Shown: positions 1-10,620 of the stretch, in pieces
Layout of the letters: each line of letters starts with the position of its first letter
Numbering within the stretch: position 1 is the first letter of the stretch
Origin: Tetrastigma voinierianum
Lineage: Eukaryota; Streptophyta; Magnoliopsida; Vitales; Vitaceae
Assembly: GCA_016808115.1 (NCBI GenBank)
Contig: JAEQBH010003943.1
Location: forward strand, 124,001-188,000
Direction of reading: 5' to 3'
Length of the DNA: 64,000 bases
Notes under the pieces: model-generated
Database searches by the model: none
Told to the model about the DNA's origin: nothing
The model's input: the letters and a program-made list of their open reading frames with translations, nothing else
Translations under genes and position numbers: made by a program

Positions 1-553
1 CCATCCCCTATCACATTGGATTCACTGAATTTTTCCGTCGCCATTTCAAGCTCCTTATATGTGAATACTTGCACTCCTTTGAATCTACTTGCAGGTGTAC
101 GGATCAAACTCCCCCCATATAAACACCCACCCTTCACATCTGCCATAATCTCAAATGCCGAGTAAGAAATTTGCAGAGAAAATTCAAAAAACCCCCATTA
201 AAATTGAAGTCAAGACTCTTGTGGGATTTGAGTGTTGAGTTGTTGTTACCTGGGCTGGAATTGAAGCTTATAGCAGTATGAGGGATTAAGTTTCCATTCT
301 GGTTTCTGCTGCTGCTGCTAATGCTTTTGCTGCTGCCATTGTTTTTTGCAGATTTGACTCGCCGGAGCATGACTACAATTACGATTATGGCAAGAAGGAG
401 CAAAATGGAGGTGGGTATGATGATAACAAGCATGGGATTGAAGGGGAGAAAGCCATGGCGATGGGTATCTGGTTGTGAATGAGAGTGATGGTGATTATGG
501 GTATGGTTTTCTGCAGCTGGGCTTGCAGGAGGAGCAGTGGTGTTGGTTTCCAT
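1..553 (-). CDS. Receptor-like protein kinase, N-terminal two exons (partial)
   Basis: Exon 1 is 553-250 and exon 2 is 139-1, continuing off the window; the 110-bp intron 249-140 has GT-AG ends (AG|GTAACA donor, GGCAG acceptor) and joins in phase 1. The start is the ATG at 553; in-frame codons just upstream lack an ATG. The protein opens with METNTTAPPASPAAENH, then a His-rich extracellular stretch (about residues 20-37), one hydrophobic membrane segment (about residues 43-67) followed by the basic stop-transfer RRVKSAK, and a Ser/Asn-rich juxtamembrane linker. Exon 2 reads DVKGGCLYGG, then GVQVFTYKELEMAT, the entry to a Ser/Thr kinase domain, and stops at VIGDG in the glycine loop. This layout is known from plant PBS1-like receptor-like kinases with short ectodomains that phosphorylate partners on the cytoplasmic side of the plasma membrane. 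The catalytic core lies outside the window, so activity cannot be judged. Confidence 0.88.
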
Positions 554-754
554 GAGCACAAAGAGCAATGAACAGAGAAGAAATTACAAGAAATGGAGAG
601 AGAAAGTGAAGACTGAAGACAGAGATGAGAAAGATGTTAAAATGTGTAGAGAGGTTGTGTTCCTATTGGTATTGGGATTGGAAAACATGAAAATCAGTGT
701 ATGTATTTTGGTGGATGAGTTCCCCTTTCTAGGCCGGTCATGCTGGTTTTCTCC

Positions 755-778
755 CTCTCTCTCTCTCTCTCTCTCTCT
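755..778. repeat. (CT)12 microsatellite in the kinase-gene leader/promoter
   Basis: An uninterrupted CT run lies about 200 bp upstream of the minus-strand kinase ATG and reads (AG)n in the sense of that gene. An AT-rich CATATATTAC on the minus strand just beyond it (about 803-813) could be a TATA element, which would put the repeat in the 5' leader. GA-rich leaders are common in plant genes; transcription here is inferred, not shown. Confidence 0.7.
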
Positions 779-1166
779 GTACCTCTTTCTGTCCCTTCCT
801 CTGTAATATATGAGGTATGGTCTTTGTCTTGCTTGGAGGCTTTTGCACTACTTCATATCCATAAAAAAACAAATAGATATATGATTATCAAACTGCAGTC
901 AGATAAGGAACTGTTTCATCAAATCCTTAAATGAGTATTAGAGAAAGTAGTTATGAGCAGGTATGGCACCATCCATGAAGCTGCTGCCCATGAAAAAGAC
1001 TTGATATTAGTTAGTATTACTCAAATCACACTCAGAGGGTAGACTTGTGATCCCACATGGGTGATGCAATCACCATGCTACTCTTTTGAAATCATATGTA
1101 TATATGGATACAGAGTTTTGTTCAGATTCCTGGGATTAATTTACTTTCAAACTACTGTTATACATT

Positions 1167-1358
1167 TTTTTTTTTCACAACGAGGTATCCCATGCCAACC
1201 ACCAAGACCTCGACTAATCCCCGGCGCCTATAACCCTACTAACCATTGGACACTGCGTGAAGACGCATGAATTCCGCAAGAGGGGTACTATGAGACTCGA
1301 ACTGCGACCTCCCGCCTTAAAGCAGGCACCCACCCATCCAGCCTACCTCCTGCCATCA
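1167..1358 (-). mobile_element. tRNA-derived SINE with 8-bp TSD
   Basis: Read on the minus strand, the element starts with a tRNA-like head whose Pol III B-box resembles GCAGTTCGAGTCTC and ends in an A-run (T-run at about 1166-1176 on plus). Both sides carry the same 8 bp, TATACATT (1159-1166 and 1359-1366), a target-site duplication. Its tail differs from the two SINEs at 3344 and 4685, so it is probably another family. Non-autonomous; no coding capacity. Confidence 0.75.
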
Positions 1359-1573
1359 TATACATTATTACTTTCTTATTTTACAAAGATTACACATCAT
1401 GTGATTTTAAACTATAAAGTAGGGCATGTGGTATTAATCGAAATGCGCAGAACTGGCCTGCATCCATGCTTTATATAAAATAAAAAAATAAAAATAAAAA
1501 CTACAGTTTGTTTCGTTTGTTTTAAAAATCAAGCTTATTCTCAAAATAAAGAACGTTAAAACAGTTCACGGTT

Positions 1574-1847
1574 GGGCCTGATTGATTCTTATTTTTTAAA
1601 ACCGTTTTCTGTTTTCAAAAATTAATAGAACAAGGAAAACAAGGAGAACATGTTTGTTTCCTAGTTTTTTCTTTTTGTTCTTAACATATAATGAACTAAA
1701 TTCAGATAACAATAACATATTTCTAAAAACACCAAAAGCATGCCTCGTGCTAAAAATCGTTTAAAATCAAGCTTAAAAATAACCAAACAAGCCATTGTTT
1801 GTGTTTCCAAAAATGGTTATTTTTCAAAAAGAGGAACAAACATACCC
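1574..1847. mobile_element. Tourist/Harbinger-like MITE, degraded
   Basis: Imperfect inverted ends: GGGCCTGATTGATTC on the left and, read inward from the right, GGGTATGTTTGTTCC. The interior is rich in short A/T runs with GAACAAG and TTCTTTTTGTTC blocks, like the clearer MITE at 4902. I see no convincing 3-bp target duplication, so both the ends and the class are tentative. Confidence 0.45.
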
Positions 1848-2099
1848 TATAAAGCAGGAAAGCAGTCCTCATTGATTAGGCTTTTGCCAAAAGCCTTGAC
1901 TTGCTGAAAATTGGTGGTTATGAATGGGCAAAGATCACATGTCCCTGCCTTTCCCCATTTCAAAGGAAAATCATAATTCTTGACTTGTACATAATTCTTG
2001 ATTTCTTAGGTGTGGTTAGTTAATATTACCAGACAATCTTTCTTTTGACTTGTACATAATTCCTTAATGCTAGTACTCTTTATGTGAGTTTTGGACGTA

Positions 2100-2321
2100 T
2101 TTAGTTTTTTTTTTTTTTTTAAATTACTAAAATAGTTTTAAAATGAAAATAACGCCCAAATTCAACGCAAAACAGTAATACTCCGAAATAATAACTACAC
2201 ATTAACTTAAAAATCAACGCCACGCACCCAACGCATCACAGATATCGTTCACGCTTTAGTTTGGGCATTATTTTCATTTTCAAACTATTTTAATAATTTT
2301 TTTATTAAAAAAAAAACTAAA
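2100..2321. mobile_element. MITE with long terminal inverted repeats and TA target duplication
   Basis: The first about 62 bp (TTTAGTTTTT ... AAAATGAAAATAACGCCCAAA) are repeated in inverted orientation at the right end (TTTGGGCATTATTTTCATTTT ... AAAACTAAA). TA dinucleotides flank both ends (2098-2099 and 2322-2323), as expected for Tc1/mariner-type insertion. The about 100-bp centre (CAACGC-rich) has no ORF. The termini do not match the Stowaway ends I know, so the subfamily is open. Confidence 0.8.
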
Positions 2322-3343
2322 TATCATGCCTCCTGTTGGTACTTACTCTAAATGCAAAGTGCAGGGAACTTGGAGAATAAGAGACTCCAACACCAACTTC
2401 TTTTGAGTCTAAGCAATTCTTGGAAAAGTAGGACTACCCACCTACACTGATATTATGCATTGTAATGGCTGGATTTGGCAAATGTTTTCAAAAATAGTTT
2501 CTAAAAAATAATTCTTTGATGTTCTATAAAATAAAATCAATGTAAGAAATGTTTTCTATGTTTTTAAAAATATATCTTAGAAACAATATTTATACAAGTA
2601 CAAACAATTAAAAATGTCTTCTAAAAATACTCTATTTTCTATTCTAAGAACAGTAAATTATTCTATTTATCCAACTTAATTTATTTTTTAAATTTTATCA
2701 AATATATATAAATTTTTTTTCATAAATGGTTTCCAGTCTTTGAGTTCATTGACACATTGAATCAGAAAAAATGGAGCCTTATTTTTATGAATGGCTAAAT
2801 AGGAGGAATATTTTTTGGGTAAGTTAGTGACTAGGGGCCCATTGTTTGGGTGGATACCCTAGTGTGCTCTGTGAGCTGGACTTGTGTTCTTTTGTGTATA
2901 TTATTGGGAATGCAAATAGCTGTTTTTGAGACTTTTGCTCTAGGCATTCTGGATGGAAAATGACAATTTTATGGCTACATCAATACATACTGTCAATTAT
3001 TTTTTATATATATTTAATATGCCCATACAATTAAACCATCTATTTGAAGAAATATCATGTAAAAAAGGTGGTGGAAAGAAGATAAAGCATTTTCCTTCTT
3101 TGTAGTGAAACAAAACCCATCTGTGAAAAGAGTTCAAACCTGCCATGATTATAAAAGAAAAAGAAGAAATTTCAATTCTTATTGATAAGTCATAATGAAA
3201 CAGGTAAGACTGTAAGTTGAGGGGACAACAATAACCATGATGAACTCAGCCCACATGGCCAATGCACAATTATCAACCATTGATGATTATGCAACAAGTC
3301 ACCAATTTCTAGTTTTACCTTTTTGGGGCAAATGAGACAAGGG
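2322..3343. other. Intergenic, no gene seen
   Basis: AT-rich non-coding sequence. The stretch 2470-2720 has alternating TTTTCAAAAA/TTTTTAAAAA blocks like the MITE interiors nearby and may be an old MITE remnant, but clear ends are missing. No ORF or RNA gene is supportable. Confidence 0.5.
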
Positions 3344-3455
3344 TTTTTTTATTTTATAACCATGGATGTCCGGACCATTAATCTCATGAGACTCTGAAAT
3401 TAACAATCGAGTAAACCTTCAATGGTCTTGAGAGGATTCGACCTGATGACAATTG
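3344..3455 (-). mobile_element. Short SINE with 12-bp TSD
   Basis: On the minus strand the element carries a B-box-like CAGGTCGAATCC and ends with CCGGACATCCATGGTTAT plus an A-rich tail. The flanks are an identical 12-bp direct repeat, ATGAGACAAGGG (3332-3343 and 3456-3467). Its 3' end matches that of the plus-strand SINE at 4685-4864 (CCGGACATCCACGATTAT), so the two are one family. At about 112 bp it is 5'-truncated relative to the 180-bp copy. Confidence 0.8.
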
Positions 3456-3503
3456 ATGAGACAAGGGCATATAACTAAACATTAGAACCATGTCTATATA
3501 TAT

Positions 3504-3539
3504 AGAGAGAGAGAAAGAGAGAAGAGAGAGAAAGAGAGG
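3504..3539. repeat. (GA)n-rich microsatellite
   Basis: A short TATATA run leads into an interrupted GA repeat (GAGAGAGAGAAAGAGAGAAG...). No gene is attached. Confidence 0.8.
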
Positions 3540-3596
3540 GGTTGGGGTTGCATCTTATCTTTGACTATCTTACACCACCAAAGCCTCTGTTTTTTT

Positions 3597-3715
3597 GAGT
3601 CTGCAAAGTCACAATGGTGCTGTTCACATTTTTGGTAGAGGGATAGAAAGCTCTATTTTTTTGGAGTCTGCAAAGTCACAATGGTGATGTTCACATTTTT
3701 TGGTAGAGAGGGATA
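3597..3715. repeat. Two-copy direct repeat, about 50-bp unit, 67-bp period
   Basis: GAGTCTGCAAAGTCACAATG begins at 3597 and again at 3664. Each copy runs on through TGTTCACATTTTT and GGTAGAG to GGATAG. The copies differ by a few substitutions and 1-2-bp indels, indicating a local tandem duplication. No coding potential. Confidence 0.85.
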
Positions 3716-3990
3716 GGTGAAAGTTAGTATACAGATGAATTAAATGCTTGTAGGGCCATGTCAAAGCTGATCCAAAGGAGAGACATATGCAGTCCCTACT
3801 GTGCCAGTCCAGTCCTCTCTCCCTCAGCTATCTCTGAGACATGCCCAAGAGATTATGTGAACTGTGTCCACTTTTTTATGGTTTCAGGTTGAAGAGAAAA
3901 ATTGGGTCAATTAACAGAGAAGTTACTATCAACTATCTGCATTTATGCCACAAATCACAAAAAACAAACACATTCCAGTCTAGTGACGAC

Positions 3991-4668
3991 CTTTTTTTTT
4001 TTTTTTTTGATAAGTAAAGTGGACAATATATTAACAAAACAAGACCAAGCCATATAGTACCATGTCATAGAGTATACAGGTTGTATATAGGAAGAAACAA
4101 AAACAAAGGAAGAAACAGAACCTACCATCCAAGGAGTACGGCTAGAAGTACTAGAGAATACACATTAATAAATTTACGCTAGAGTACTCCCCCTCATAGA
4201 TAAGGCATGTCCAAGAAGTAACGGATGTTATGAATTAGTTTTTCAACCTTTCTTGGGAAAAAATAACATTATCAAAAACCACCATATTCCTTCCAAATTG
4301 CCCAACAAAGACTAGAAAGATCCGCTTGCCATAGATTTTTTGTTTTCTTATAGAAAAAGTTGTCCATCCCACCATTAAGTCTTTAACCAGGAATGGGCAT
4401 ACCCAATCCATTCTTGGCAAAGAAATGAAGACAACCCAAAAACCCTAAATTGAGGGGCAGTGAAACAAAAAGTGGTCTATGTTTTTCTCATCCTCTTTAC
4501 AAAAAGGATATCTACTTGCAAACTGAAAGCCCCTTTTATTCAACCGATCATAGTCTTGTGACAACTATGATCATTCATGAACATAGCTAAGCAAAACTCA
4601 AATGTCACACCAATTTAGAATTTGTCCACCTGGGAAACCAGCTTGAACAAGTGAATAATGAAGCTTAT
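3991..4668 (-). mobile_element. LINE (L1-like) 3' end, 5'-truncated and decayed
   Basis: The T-run at 3991-4008 is the poly(A) tail of a minus-strand insertion. Upstream on the minus strand the C-terminal zf-RVT-type region of ORF2 can be read: KEDEKNIDHFLFHCP (about 4440-4500, a C..H..C zinc motif), preceded by YDRLNKRGFQFASRYPF, and farther on a WTTFSIRKQK...FLVFVGQFGRN segment (4235-4420). Frames change between segments, so it is a pseudo-copy. The 5' limit is uncertain; a SINE was later inserted at its upstream edge. Confidence 0.75.
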
Positions 4669-4684
4669 AACCTAGACCAAAACA

Positions 4685-4864
4685 TCCCCAAGGGGTGGCT
4701 CAGATGGCGTAAAGCTATGAGGTTGGGTACCCAGAGGTTACAGGTTTGAGTCCCTTCAAGGTCCCGTGGGGTAGTTATTTGGTTGTTCGCTCCAAGGTCC
4801 CGTGGAATTAATCGAAGTACGCGTAAGCTGACCCGGACATCCACGATTATCAAAAGAAAAAAAA
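4685..4864 (+). mobile_element. tRNA-derived SINE with perfect 16-bp TSD
   Basis: A-box-like GGTGGCTCAGATGG near the 5' end and B-box-like GGTTTGAGTCCC about 50 bp downstream mark a Pol III promoter of tRNA origin. The body ends with GACCCGGACATCCACGATTA and an A-rich tail. Identical 16-bp repeats AACCTAGACCAAAACA flank it (4669-4684 and 4865-4880), implying a fairly recent LINE-mediated insertion. The internal GGTCCCGTGG motif is duplicated (4758 and 4796 region). Confidence 0.92.
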
Positions 4865-4901
4865 AACCTAGACCAAAACAATGTAAAAGCACATCTAGTA
4901 A

Positions 4902-5114
4902 GGGTCTGTTTGGTTTATGTTTTTTGAAAACACGGAGAACACCATTTTAGTGTTCTCTAAACAGTGTTCTTGTTTTTTGAATTAGTATTTTCTCTGTTCT
5001 CTATGTTTATCAGAACAAGAAAAAACTAAAAACCAAACATGTTCTATTTGGTTTCCTTGTTCTCTTATTTTTCAGAACAAAAACAGTTTTCAAAAACACT
5101 AAACAAACAGGGCC
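4902..5114. mobile_element. Tourist-like (PIF/Harbinger) MITE, TAA duplication
   Basis: Left terminus GGGTCTGTTTGGTT and right terminus ending AAACAAACAGGGCC form imperfect inverted repeats. TAA occurs on both sides (4899-4901 and 5115-5117), the 3-bp duplication typical of PIF/Harbinger elements. The interior is short inverted blocks (GAACAC, GTGTTCT, AGAACAAG). 213 bp, no coding capacity. Confidence 0.8.
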
Positions 5115-5549
5115 TAACTTTCTTTGTCTGCACTGTTCCTTTCAATCCCAGATGAAGGCCACAGTGGGAACTAGACAGGCCATAGTGCTTCACTGGCACT
5201 ATTAGATCTTTCCAGAGCCTTTGAAGGTACAACATTGAAAAATAATGAGAATCTGAATCAGTACTTCAACTTATGGCAGAGAACCAATAATAGGATTTAA
5301 CGAACTGAACTACTTTCCGATGTTACATTGTCCGGGCCACCATAGCCCATTTCTTTGCAAGGAGTTTATACAGATGATCTGCAATCTTTTCTACAAAAAT
5401 TATACGTAAAACACAGCAGATCTTTTAAATTTTGAGGTATATATGCTTTAAACCGATGCTCACTCAGAAGATACAATAGGGATAATGGAGTTATCCCTGA
5501 GTGTGAGCCTTGATTAACTCAATAGGAAAAAATAGTATCTCATGGTCAA
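5115..5549. other. 3' flank and probable 3' UTR of the ALG13 gene
   Basis: No ORF. The part next to the ALG13 stop codon is presumably its 3' UTR, but I cannot fix a polyadenylation site. Confidence 0.4.
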
Positions 5550-8500
5550 TTAATCATCTGGGAAACCTAGAAACCTGTTTATAAGCTTGGCAACTGGGGC
5601 AGCATCACCTGGATGGTATGGAAGGAGAGATTCCAAGTTCATAGTTGCAATAGTTTGGTAGAGTGTTTGAGGGCGAGCGCAGAATAAATGCTTCCGCTCT
5701 GCTAGTTCTTCTGCTAGCTCACTCTGATGATTGTCCATCAAATCCTCATTCACCACCACAATCAAAGGTTTTCTCAAACGCAATGTCTCAAATATACTCC
5801 CAGACCCTGCACAACAATCAAAACCAGTTAAGCATTCTCTTTCCTTCTCTCAATATTAATTTCTTCCTCACTCTTTTTTTTTTTTCCATTTTTTTTGCTG
5901 CATGAATAACTAATCCAAATAAATTGGAAGCAGTTGTATTATCTAATAGCATCCAGGTCAATCAACATCAAGCTTAGAATATTTGAAGCAACTAATTCCT
6001 TTTTCTAACCAAACAAGAAAAAGTAGGGGGTGGTCTTGCTTTCCACTCTTACCTACCCCCATTAGCTTGCAACTCACCCCCATCCACATTACTCTAATAA
6101 CCCTGAGCAGATTAAAGTGGTTGATAGATTGTTGCCTGCCCTGGTTTTAGAAACTGAAACCTGTTGCAGGTGTGTTACAATTTGCACACCAACAAGAGAA
6201 TGCAAATAGTGATTGAGAAAGCTTCAGTCAACAGAGTGCATTTACAAATTGCATAGCATCAGCATTCTGTGTATATTTTATCTTCATGATCGAAGCATGA
6301 CAGACTCTGTCATCTATTTGAGGAGTGTTGGGGTTTTAAGGGCTGAAGAACCAGACTTCATTTATTAAAGATTTTAACTCAACTATTTTTTCCACATCTG
6401 TATGAAGGAATCTTCAGAGAATGTTTGATATCAAAATAAATTCATGATCTAGGACTACAAGGCATCAGAAGAATTTAGGGGAGTGAGAAGGGATGGAGTT
6501 AAGATGAAGGGACAAGTGGACAACAAAATTTAATAGATTGCATAGTAACAAATTCAGTTTTTCAAGCAAAAGAAAGGGTAGCTAAATCGTGTGTACAGGT
6601 TGAGTATACTCAAACTGATCCCTTTATGTTGGAGGATCATGTTATAATGCACGAGCCTACTTAACCGATATCAAAACAATATTACTTTAAAAAAAATAAC
6701 AGGTTTAAACAACCAATCTAACAAAAATTTCTTTTTAATAAATTCATAGAAGTTCAAATTCATTTTAATAAATAGAAAAATGGAGAGGATTAAAGGAATG
6801 AAGTAAAGAAAGAACAAGAAAAATCATAAATTTATGCAGCAATTTGGTTCTTTAAGGGTTTGAAAGTTTGATATTCTGCAAAATGCCGTAAGCCATTCGT
6901 GTGACTCATTTAACTCATATGATCAAATAACAGACATCACTAATGAAGATCAACAAAAACAAACATCCAACTATTACTATAGGATTGATAGTTGAAGAGG
7001 TGACACATATAGAATGAAAGAGATAGTTGAATGAATTTTTCCATGTTTTCAATCTAAAGCATTTTCAAAGAAGAGGGTGGACACATTCTCATGGAAATGT
7101 ACCTCCTTAAATTCCCTTAAGGATAATATTCTTTTTAATTTGATAAATCCCTTAAGGATAATATTCTTGTTTCAGTTTCTAGAAAAAAATGTTCATTCAT
7201 TGAATTAGTTCTGCATAGTTGATTGTTTAGCCCAAAAATTTAACTTAACAAATTCGTCAAAGAATTATATAGCAAACATAAGAAAGCACCATTGAATTGG
7301 TTCAACAATATTATCCAAGAAGAAGAAAAGGAAAACATAACAGAGCCTATCTCAGATTTTGTAATCAATCACACAAGAAAAGTATTATCAAGATCTTACC
7401 TGCATGACTGATCACAAGAGATGCTGACCTCAGATTGTCTGCAATGCTTGATGAAAAAGTGAAGAAGTCTACAACTAGTGACCCATCTTCTCCTGTAGAC
7501 TGCAGTGTAAAGAAATGGGTGAGAAGATAATTTTAGCAAGGATGGGGGAGCTTTCAAAACAAATGCCTGAGTTCTCCAGACATAAATATCTTGATTTAAT
7601 TGGGAACAGTCAGTTGAAGTAACTCCTACTCCCATCTTTTAATGGCAAACAACCACTAGATATTCTATAACAATCAGAGGTTACTTCATTCACCAACCAT
7701 ATTGATGTGGCCACAGGTTTGAAAGTTCACTACAGAGAAAAGATCGGTTTCTATTGAAACCAAAACAAAGCTCGGATGATCAAAGTTACATGCAAATAAC
7801 AAAAGAATCAACATCTTGAAAGTTTAAACAATCTAAGTTGGCTCCTTCTAGGCTCCACATCACTTGTTTAATTGCAAGAGAAGAAAAATTGAGAACATTT
7901 GGGGTAACTTGTTCATTTCTTTTTGAGGTAAGGGTTAAGTTAAACAAGCTTAGCTGGTTCCTTCTAGGCTCCATATTGCTTCTTTGATTGCTAGAGAAAT
8001 AAATAAATAAATTTTGCAGTAACATTTTCTTCCCTTTTTTTCTGTCTTTTTAAGGTTAAGGTTAAACAAGATCAGTTGGCTCCTTGCCTCCTTCTAGGCT
8101 GGATTCTTTTTCAACAACCGCAAGAGAGAAAAAAAATTCTTCTTCAGTTTGTTCTTTTTCATCCTCTTTTAAGGTTAAGATCAGACAATCTAGGTTGGCT
8201 CCTTCTAGGTTCCACATTCTTCTCCTTGGGGTAACCTTTTATTATTTTTATTATTATTATTATTTTCATTTGTCTATTTTTTCCCTTTAATTTTTTAATT
8301 TTTTTTAGGTTTATCCATATCTTCTACTTATAAATTTTTGTCTTTTTTTTTTGTATTTGTTTTTTTTAAAAAAAAAAAACTTACAGTCAGTTGGTAAAAG
8401 TTCATTTAGCCAAAGTTCTGAATTTCATTGCCAAGCATAAGTTCAGTAATCACTCAATGCCATTCCTGAATCTGCTGAATTTCAAGTTTGAGTTCTAAAA

Positions 8501-9342
8501 AAAATCCTGTGTGGCAGATAGACCATCCTACTAGAGTTCGTAAATAATAGTGAAGTTTCATACTTTGACAATTCTTGTTTATCCAAGCAGTTACTCTGGT
8601 AGCTTTTCAAATGATAAGATCATCAATAACCTCTAGGTCCAATTCCTTCCATGGTTTCTTCATAAAACTCAAAAAATATACTTCTCCTGCATCAGTTTCA
8701 CAGTTTATTTTACCTTTTTAAAGCAAGCCAGTTTCTCGGTCTATAACCTATTTTACAAATTTTAAATCATCTTCATAAATCAACCAGCCAAACCTAAAAC
8801 CAGAAATAAACCATTCAAAAACTTATCCCAATTAATACTTTTTTTCCTTTTTTCCTTCTTAGGCAAAAAAAAAAGAGCATAAAATTTACTTTCACATTTG
8901 CCATAATTTTTAACCTTAGAAAATTACTCTAAGTTTAGCTTCTGCATTTCTGCCTGCATGCCTAACATTACCTTTCATTGTTTTGTCTGAGTAGTACAAC
9001 TATTTGAGTTCAAATTTTAATCACCAAAATCGAGCAACTTCATGGCACAATTTTAATTTTAGCTTTTCTCCATTTGTAATCATTACTTTATAGTTAATAA
9101 GAATGAAACCGATGGATTATAAAACAAAAAAGAAAGAGTGAAAGAACCAAGGTCCAAAATACCTTTGTGGGGATGTAGGATCCACGGCCCATTTGAATGA
9201 GAAGGCGGGTATATCCTCTTGCAGACAACTTGCTTTTGAATCCCTGAGTGTCTACTGCTTTAACAAGAGCATCAAAACACGTGGTTCCCACAGTAACAAA
9301 AACTGTCCTCTCTGTCTTTATACAATCATCTGTATCTCCCAT
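5550..9342 (-). CDS. ALG13: UDP-N-acetylglucosamine transferase subunit ALG13
   Basis: Three exons on the minus strand: 9342-9163 (ATG start, 60 codons), 7499-7400 and 5806-5550 (TGA stop). Splice sites are AAG|GTATTT, GCAG|TCTACA, GCAG|GTAAGA and GCAG|GGTCTG; phases agree and give 178 residues, the usual length for plant ALG13. The N-terminus VFVTVGTTCFDALVKAV is the glycosyltransferase-28 C-domain nucleotide-sugar fold. Exon 2 has FTFSSSIADNLRSASLVISH, and exon 3 opens the GSGSIFETLR sugar-nucleotide loop, then LIVVVNEDLMDNHQSELAEE and the C-terminus INRFLGFPDD. ALG13 is the soluble catalytic partner that binds membrane-anchored ALG14 on the cytosolic ER face and adds the second GlcNAc to dolichol-PP-GlcNAc in N-glycan assembly; ALG14 is not in this window. 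The frame is intact. Intron 1 is 1,663 bp and holds a tandem repeat; intron 2 is 1,593 bp. Confidence 0.95.
7820..8240. repeat. Four-copy imperfect tandem repeat inside ALG13 intron 1
   Basis: TTGGCTCCTTCTAGGCTCC or a close variant starts at 7838, 7954, 8075 and 8195, a period of 116-121 bp. Each copy continues into a fragment like ATTGCAAGAGAAGAAAAA and ends with a pyrimidine-rich block plus AAGGTTAAG. The copies are diverged, and one has an inserted GCCTCC. No coding role is visible. Confidence 0.85.
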
Positions 9343-10620
9343 TTCCTTTGTGTATGCTTACAGCTATCAGAAGCAACATAAGATAAAGCAAATCTAAGGA
9401 ACCGCACATTTAACAAAGAAAAAGAGTGACGAACATCAGAAACCATACAACTCACTACAGAGAAAGCAATTCAATAAACCAATGACAAAATAAAATCGAA
9501 TTTCAAACACTAAAATTCACCTCACTGCTTGCAATTTATAACCAGTACAGCTTTTAAAAAAATGGATTCACAGATCCTCTCATGAACCAATTAATTAAAT
9601 ATTGAAAAAGATATATTTTTCCAGTTCCCAAAATTTTCAAAAGCAAGGAACAAGCGTGGCAATACTAACTCTCATCTGCTAATAATATATACATGTTCAG
9701 GAATCACAGAACAGGAAACAAGGGAAAAAGTTATACATCACATATTATTCGTTCAAAAAGAAAAAATAACGATAATCTCAAATCATGTATCTTTCACCCA
9801 ACGCTGTCATCTACATAAAAGTTGGGCAAACCAATCCCTGTAATAAAGACAGAGGAAAACAAACATATTTTTTAGGAATGTATCAAGAGATATATGGGCT
9901 CAGTTGCTAAACGTTTTGACATTTCTTAGAATCTCAAACATAACAAGAGCACTAAGCTTCAATCAAATATATCAAGATATTCAATTTTACAAAAAAAACA
10001 AACAATCCCAACGAAAATGAATCAGTTTTCACAATAAAATTACATTCACCAAATTTTCCTCGTCTCCTTCCCCAATTCACTGGGCTCTTTGGTACCATCC
10101 ATGACCTGAAACAATACAACGCATCTGACAAACTTTACCTATTTCCCCAACTTCCTCACTCAACCCACCTCCAAAAAATCAGCCTAATCAATGAAATTTC
10201 GACGAATCGAGGAGTTCCAATCCAGAATCAAGCACTTCCTCAATACCTATCTCAACCACCTCCCTCCCCAGAACAACTCCTCCCAACCCAATCTACACAA
10301 CCAGCCATTTTCAACGGTCAATTTTTGCCAATAATAATAATAATAAAAGTCTATTTGTTAATCTTCAACCCGATTATGCCTTCCACATGGAAATGATTTC
10401 AGCAACAAAATGATGCGAAAAAAAAAAAAAAACATTTTTACCATTTTCCGAGAAAAAAGTGAAGATCTCGTAAACCAAACAAAAGTTTTCAAGAAACAAA
10501 TCAATAGGAGTTGGAGATGAAGACTGTAATACCTGATGGTGGATTGAAAGAGAATCCGGGAAAGGATTCTGCCGGCCAAATGGGAACTGCTCCTCCAGTT
10601 CTACACTCACATCTCAATTG
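9343..10620 (-). other. Probable ALG13 5' non-coding exon and leader intron
   Basis: On the minus strand CACCATCAG|GTATTACAG (boundary 10533/10532) is a strong splice donor with an exon-like, less AT-rich stretch upstream (10533 to about 10620). The ALG13 ATG at 9342 is preceded by TTGCTTCTGATAG, a plausible acceptor near 9363. A leader intron of about 1.17 kb is inferred. The exon contains an ATG (10610) opening a short frame (MSVELEEQFPFGRQ) that meets a stop soon after the proposed splice, so it would be an upstream ORF and not an N-terminal extension. No transcript evidence is available. Confidence 0.45.

Noticed and set aside
1260..1330. tRNA gene on the minus strand
   Set aside because: Only the B-box region is tRNA-like; the element has a poly(A) tail and target duplication, so it is a SINE.
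4685..4864. A true tRNA gene
   Set aside because: A- and B-box-like motifs are present, but there is no cloverleaf or acceptor stem, and an A-rich tail and a 16-bp target duplication show a SINE.
5663..5905. Plus-strand open frame opposite ALG13 exon 3
   Set aside because: It is the antisense shadow of a conserved exon with matching splice sites; its own product is low-complexity.
7786..8025. Minus-strand open frame of 79 codons in ALG13 intron 1
   Set aside because: It lies inside the intronic tandem repeat, has no family resemblance and no splice support.
10374..10610. Minus-strand open frame upstream of ALG13 as a separate gene or N-terminal extension
   Set aside because: The frame runs across a strong splice donor into a T-rich intron and would not stay in frame with ALG13; treated as a possible upstream ORF.
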